In this document: positions 61,834-64,000 of the stretch, piece after piece
Layout of the letters: every line of letters starts with the position of its first letter
How positions within the stretch are numbered: position 1 is the stretch's first letter
Assembly: GCF_000739655.1 (NCBI RefSeq)
Contig: NZ_BATR01000059.1
Location: 17,685-81,684, forward strand
Reading direction: 5' to 3'
Origin: Verrucomicrobium sp. BvORR106
GTDB lineage: Bacteria; Verrucomicrobiota; Verrucomicrobiia; Verrucomicrobiales; Verrucomicrobiaceae
DNA: 64,000 bases
Translations under genes and position numbers: made by a program
Notes under the pieces: generated by a model
Databases searched by the model: none
Told to the model about the DNA's origin: nothing
Seen by the model: only the letters and a program-made list of their open reading frames with translations

Positions 61834-62811
61834 CTAAGCGAGCGCGGAGCGCAGCTCCTTGAGCACTTCCAGCGTCTGCTTGATGCCGTCCATCTCGCTG
61901 GCTTTCACGCCTTCGTGCTCGATGCCGATGTAGCCGTTGTATCCGGCGCCGATCACGATCTTGAGGATGCGCTCAAAGTCGAGCGTCAGCTCGCGGCCTT
62001 CGCGGCGGTCTTCGGTGTAGTACTTTCCTGCACCGGTGTTCCAGTCATAGGCCTTGGCGCTGACGGCCTGCTTCACCCAGGGCATGAATTCGCGCATGCC
62101 TTGGTAGGGGTTGTAGAGTTCGCCCGTTTCGCGGTTGGTGTAGAAGTTGCCGAAGTCGGGCAGGACGCCCACGCGCGGGTGGTTGACGGCCTTCATCACG
62201 CCAGTGAGCCATTTGCCATTGGAGGAGGTGCCGCCGTGGTTCTCCACCACGACAAAGAGGCCGCGCTTGTCGCCTTCCACGCAGAGGGCGTGCAGGCCGT
62301 CGGCGGCCAGTTTCAGTTGCTCTTCAGCGGGCAGCTTGGGATTGCTGGCGGCATTGACGCGGATGCTGTGGCAGCCCAGAAAGACGGCGGCATCCAGCCA
62401 CTTGAGGTGGTTTTCCACCGTCAGCTTGCGTTTGGCGTCATCGGGGTCGCCCAGATTGCCCTCGCGGTCACACATGATGAGCAGGCCCTTCACGCCTTCG
62501 CCCTCCTGGCGCTTCTTCATCTCGCCCAGGTAGGCCTGATCCTTGGCCTTGTCGAAGAACATCTGGTTCACGTACTCCACGCCGTCGATGCCGAAGCTGC
62601 GGGCCACTTTGACGAAGTCCAGGTGGTCCAGAGGCTCTTCACCGCCGCGCTTGAGGATGCGCTTGTTCAGGGACCATTCGGCGAGCGAGATCTTGAAGGG
62701 CTCCTTCTTGCCGTCAGCGGCACGTACGGCGGGGGTGGCGGCCCAGGCGGCGGCGGAAGCCGTGGCGAGTTTCAGAAAGGAGCGGCGGGAGGGTGAGGGA
62801 GAGTTCATCAT
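61834..62811 (-). CDS. Tat-exported sugar phosphate isomerase/epimerase-like protein
   Basis: A 325-residue protein with a twin-arginine signal (S-R-R-S-F-L-K-L, then an Ala-rich stretch). The mature part looks like a xylose-isomerase-type TIM barrel (PF01261): the substrate-side strands carry V-V-E-N-H-G-G, G-V-L-P-D-F-G-N-F and Y-I-G-I-E-H-E-G, with the Glu, Asp, His and Glu metal ligands of the family. Secreted members are frequent in Verrucomicrobia and act on unknown sugars. ATG 62811 (or 62808) is the start; the longer frame is not signal-like. Confidence 0.88.
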   Translation of the reverse strand: MMNSPSPSRRSFLKLATASAAAWAATPAVRAADGKKEPFKISLAEWSLNKRILKRGGEEPLDHLDFVKVARSFGIDGVEYVNQMFFDKAKDQAYLGEMKKRQEGEGVKGLLIMCDREGNLGDPDDAKRKLTVENHLKWLDAAVFLGCHSIRVNAASNPKLPAEEQLKLAADGLHALCVEGDKRGLFVVVENHGGTSSNGKWLTGVMKAVNHPRVGVLPDFGNFYTNRETGELYNPYQGMREFMPWVKQAVSAKAYDWNTGAGKYYTEDRREGRELTLDFERILKIVIGAGYNGYIGIEHEGVKASEMDGIKQTLEVLKELRSALA

Positions 62812-62979
62812 GGGGCGACACGGTTGGTCGTGCGACAGGCATTCAATGCCAGCCGCGCGGCGGTTGCAAGCTTCTCGCTCCGTCAGTCGGGCCCTGTTCA
62901 GAGCAAGGCAATCAAATTTCTGTGTCCAGAGCGCGGGAGATCCGCTTGAATGCACCTCCCGTTTTCTGCGGGATCCGCC

Positions 62980-63540
62980 ATGGCCAAGCCTCCTCATAAA
63001 TCCTACCTCGATTTCCTCCGCAAATCCTTTGGCCGGTACGACGTGGTTCTGAAGCATGACTGTCCGCGCGGGGGCAGGGAGGTTTCGGTGTATGTGTTTC
63101 GCAACTGTCCGGAACCCGGCATGATCACGGGGGTGACGTACGGATTGAGTCTGGAACCGGCACCCGGCGGCGACCCGGGGCATTCCCGGCCGGAGCTCAT
63201 CATCTCGGTGGAATCCACCGACACGATGTGGGCGTGGAATGCGGCGTTCTTTGCGGCGGAGTATCGGGGGCTGCGGACCTTTTCGACCGGGGAGATGTAC
63301 TTTGCCGATGAACCGCTGGCGGGTGACACGCTGATGGAAGGCCTGCTGGTCTATGCGCCGACGATACTGCCAGGGGAAAAGGCGTGGGTGAAAACGCCCA
63401 CCGGCGTGATCCAGTTCATGCAGATGTACCCGATTTTCCGGAGTGAACTCGTGGTCTATGAGCGCTACGGTCTGCCGGCGCTGTGGAATCACCCGGGGTT
63501 CGAGATCTACAATCCCAAGCGCGAACCGGTGGTGATCTGA
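62980..63540 (+). CDS. suppressor-of-fused (SUFU) domain protein
   Basis: A 186-residue cytoplasmic protein with a composition and pattern like SUFU-domain proteins (PF05076): an early F-G-R-Y-D-V-V, then a beta-rich stretch with P-E-L-I-I-S-V-E, and the closing Y-P-I-F-R-S-E-L region. Bacterial SUFU proteins are common, of unknown role, and sometimes linked to toxin immunity. No toxin gene is adjacent here. ATG 62980 was preferred over 62950 because the mature pattern starts there. Confidence 0.75.
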   Translation: MAKPPHKSYLDFLRKSFGRYDVVLKHDCPRGGREVSVYVFRNCPEPGMITGVTYGLSLEPAPGGDPGHSRPELIISVESTDTMWAWNAAFFAAEYRGLRTFSTGEMYFADEPLAGDTLMEGLLVYAPTILPGEKAWVKTPTGVIQFMQMYPIFRSELVVYERYGLPALWNHPGFEIYNPKREPVVI

Positions 63541-63559
63541 CTGTCAGTCAGACTTCAGC

Positions 63560-64000
63560 TCACGGTGTGGGCCGCAGGGTTCCCCGGGCACCGTAGTAGA
63601 TGGGGAGCTCCAGATCGCTCGCATCATCCGACCGTTGGACCTGGGCCAGACCGGGATTCTGCTGGCAGGCGGCATCCCAGTCTTGAAGGGAGGCCTCCCA
63701 AAGGGTGCCCGGCTCCAGGCCATCCGGTGCTACGAGTTTGCGATCTCGGAGGTGATCCAGATAAAGGAGCGCCTTTTGCGTCGGTTGGTCCGGGCCTGAG
63801 GCGAGCTCGATTACGAAGGACCGGAGCACCGTGGCATACGGCGTCTCGTGGGGAGCGATGGCCTTCGAAGCCTGTACAATCTTGAACCGACGGTTCGAGG
63901 CGGTGATGTTGCCGCCGTCAGGCAAAGCTGGTGCCCCAGCCTCCCCGGTAAAGGTCAGCCGGTCCAGATGCAACGGTGGCCAGGCCTCTGCGGGCAAGAG
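63560..64000 (-). CDS. hypothetical protein, N-terminally truncated by the window edge
   Basis: The last 146 residues of a protein that continues past the window's right end. It is polar, with no domain I recognise. A segment Y-A-T-V-L-R-S-F-V-I-E-L is the most structured part, and the tail reads I-Y-Y-G-A-R-G-T. It converges on the SUFU-domain gene with a 19-base gap. Confidence 0.6.
   Translation of the reverse strand, partial: LLPAEAWPPLHLDRLTFTGEAGAPALPDGGNITASNRRFKIVQASKAIAPHETPYATVLRSFVIELASGPDQPTQKALLYLDHLRDRKLVAPDGLEPGTLWEASLQDWDAACQQNPGLAQVQRSDDASDLELPIYYGARGTLRPTP

Noticed and set aside
62812..63492. N-terminal extension of the isomerase-like gene
   Set aside because: A twin-arginine signal begins at 62811, and the extension overlaps the divergent SUFU gene.

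Overview
This window reads as chromosomal DNA of a high-GC, Gram-negative member of the Verrucomicrobiota, most likely Verrucomicrobiales (the Verrucomicrobium / Prosthecobacter / Roseimicrobium neighbourhood). The support is indirect: two secreted formylglycine-type sulfatases, a planctomycete/verrucomicrobial DUF1592-type cytochrome followed by a DUF1552 protein, Tat-exported Gfo/Idh/MocA and sugar-isomerase-like proteins, many lipoproteins, and palindromic dispersed repeats between genes. No rRNA, tRNA, CRISPR array or complete transposon was found.

Layout. 1-7151: end of a cbb3-oxidase assembly cluster (tail of an unidentified gene, a small membrane protein, a TauE/SafE-like protein, the copper ATPase CcoI). 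It is followed by a tandem UspA protein, a FixL-type heme-PAS kinase joined to a NarX-type transmitter, its NarL-type regulator, and an AraC-type regulator. The likely theme is low-oxygen sensing and respiration. 7328-10649: two secreted sulfatases. 10740-12943: ComF-like and DUF2851 proteins. 13081-17597: an AttEFGH-like set (ABC ATPase, double FtsX permease, CrtC/AttH lipocalin). 17892-22403: a run of small lipoproteins, membrane proteins, a methyltransferase and a cupin. 22578-27853: sugar transporter, a His-rich micro-lipoprotein, a lipoprotein, an APC transporter and a diacylglycerol/undecaprenol-kinase-like protein. 27858-29070: a GxxExxY gene and a DMP19-like gene bounded by three near-identical 32-bp repeats. 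29083-35968: housekeeping genes (glcD-like, epsC-like cysE, SprT-like, manC-like, ruvX, truA, HAD phosphatase). 36261-37163 is largely gene-free with hairpins. 37164-41038: DUF1592 cytochrome and DUF1552 protein.

41105-56562, about 15.5 kb, is the most unusual part. It holds three consecutive same-strand genes for exported proteins of 1693, 1702 and 1706 residues. They are clearly paralogous, are predicted to be largely helical, and I recognise no domain in them. Each carries a motif of the form R-x-P-x-T-F-G at three matching positions, which suggests an internally repeated module.

56568-64000: Pro-rich lipoprotein, a quinone-reductase/UbiA fusion with a 35-residue upstream ORF, a Tat-exported oxidoreductase, an RsuA-type pseudouridine synthase followed by 14 tandem copies of an 8-mer, a Tat-exported isomerase-like protein, a SUFU-domain protein and a partial gene at the edge. 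All functional calls are from reading the translated sequence; no database search was possible.
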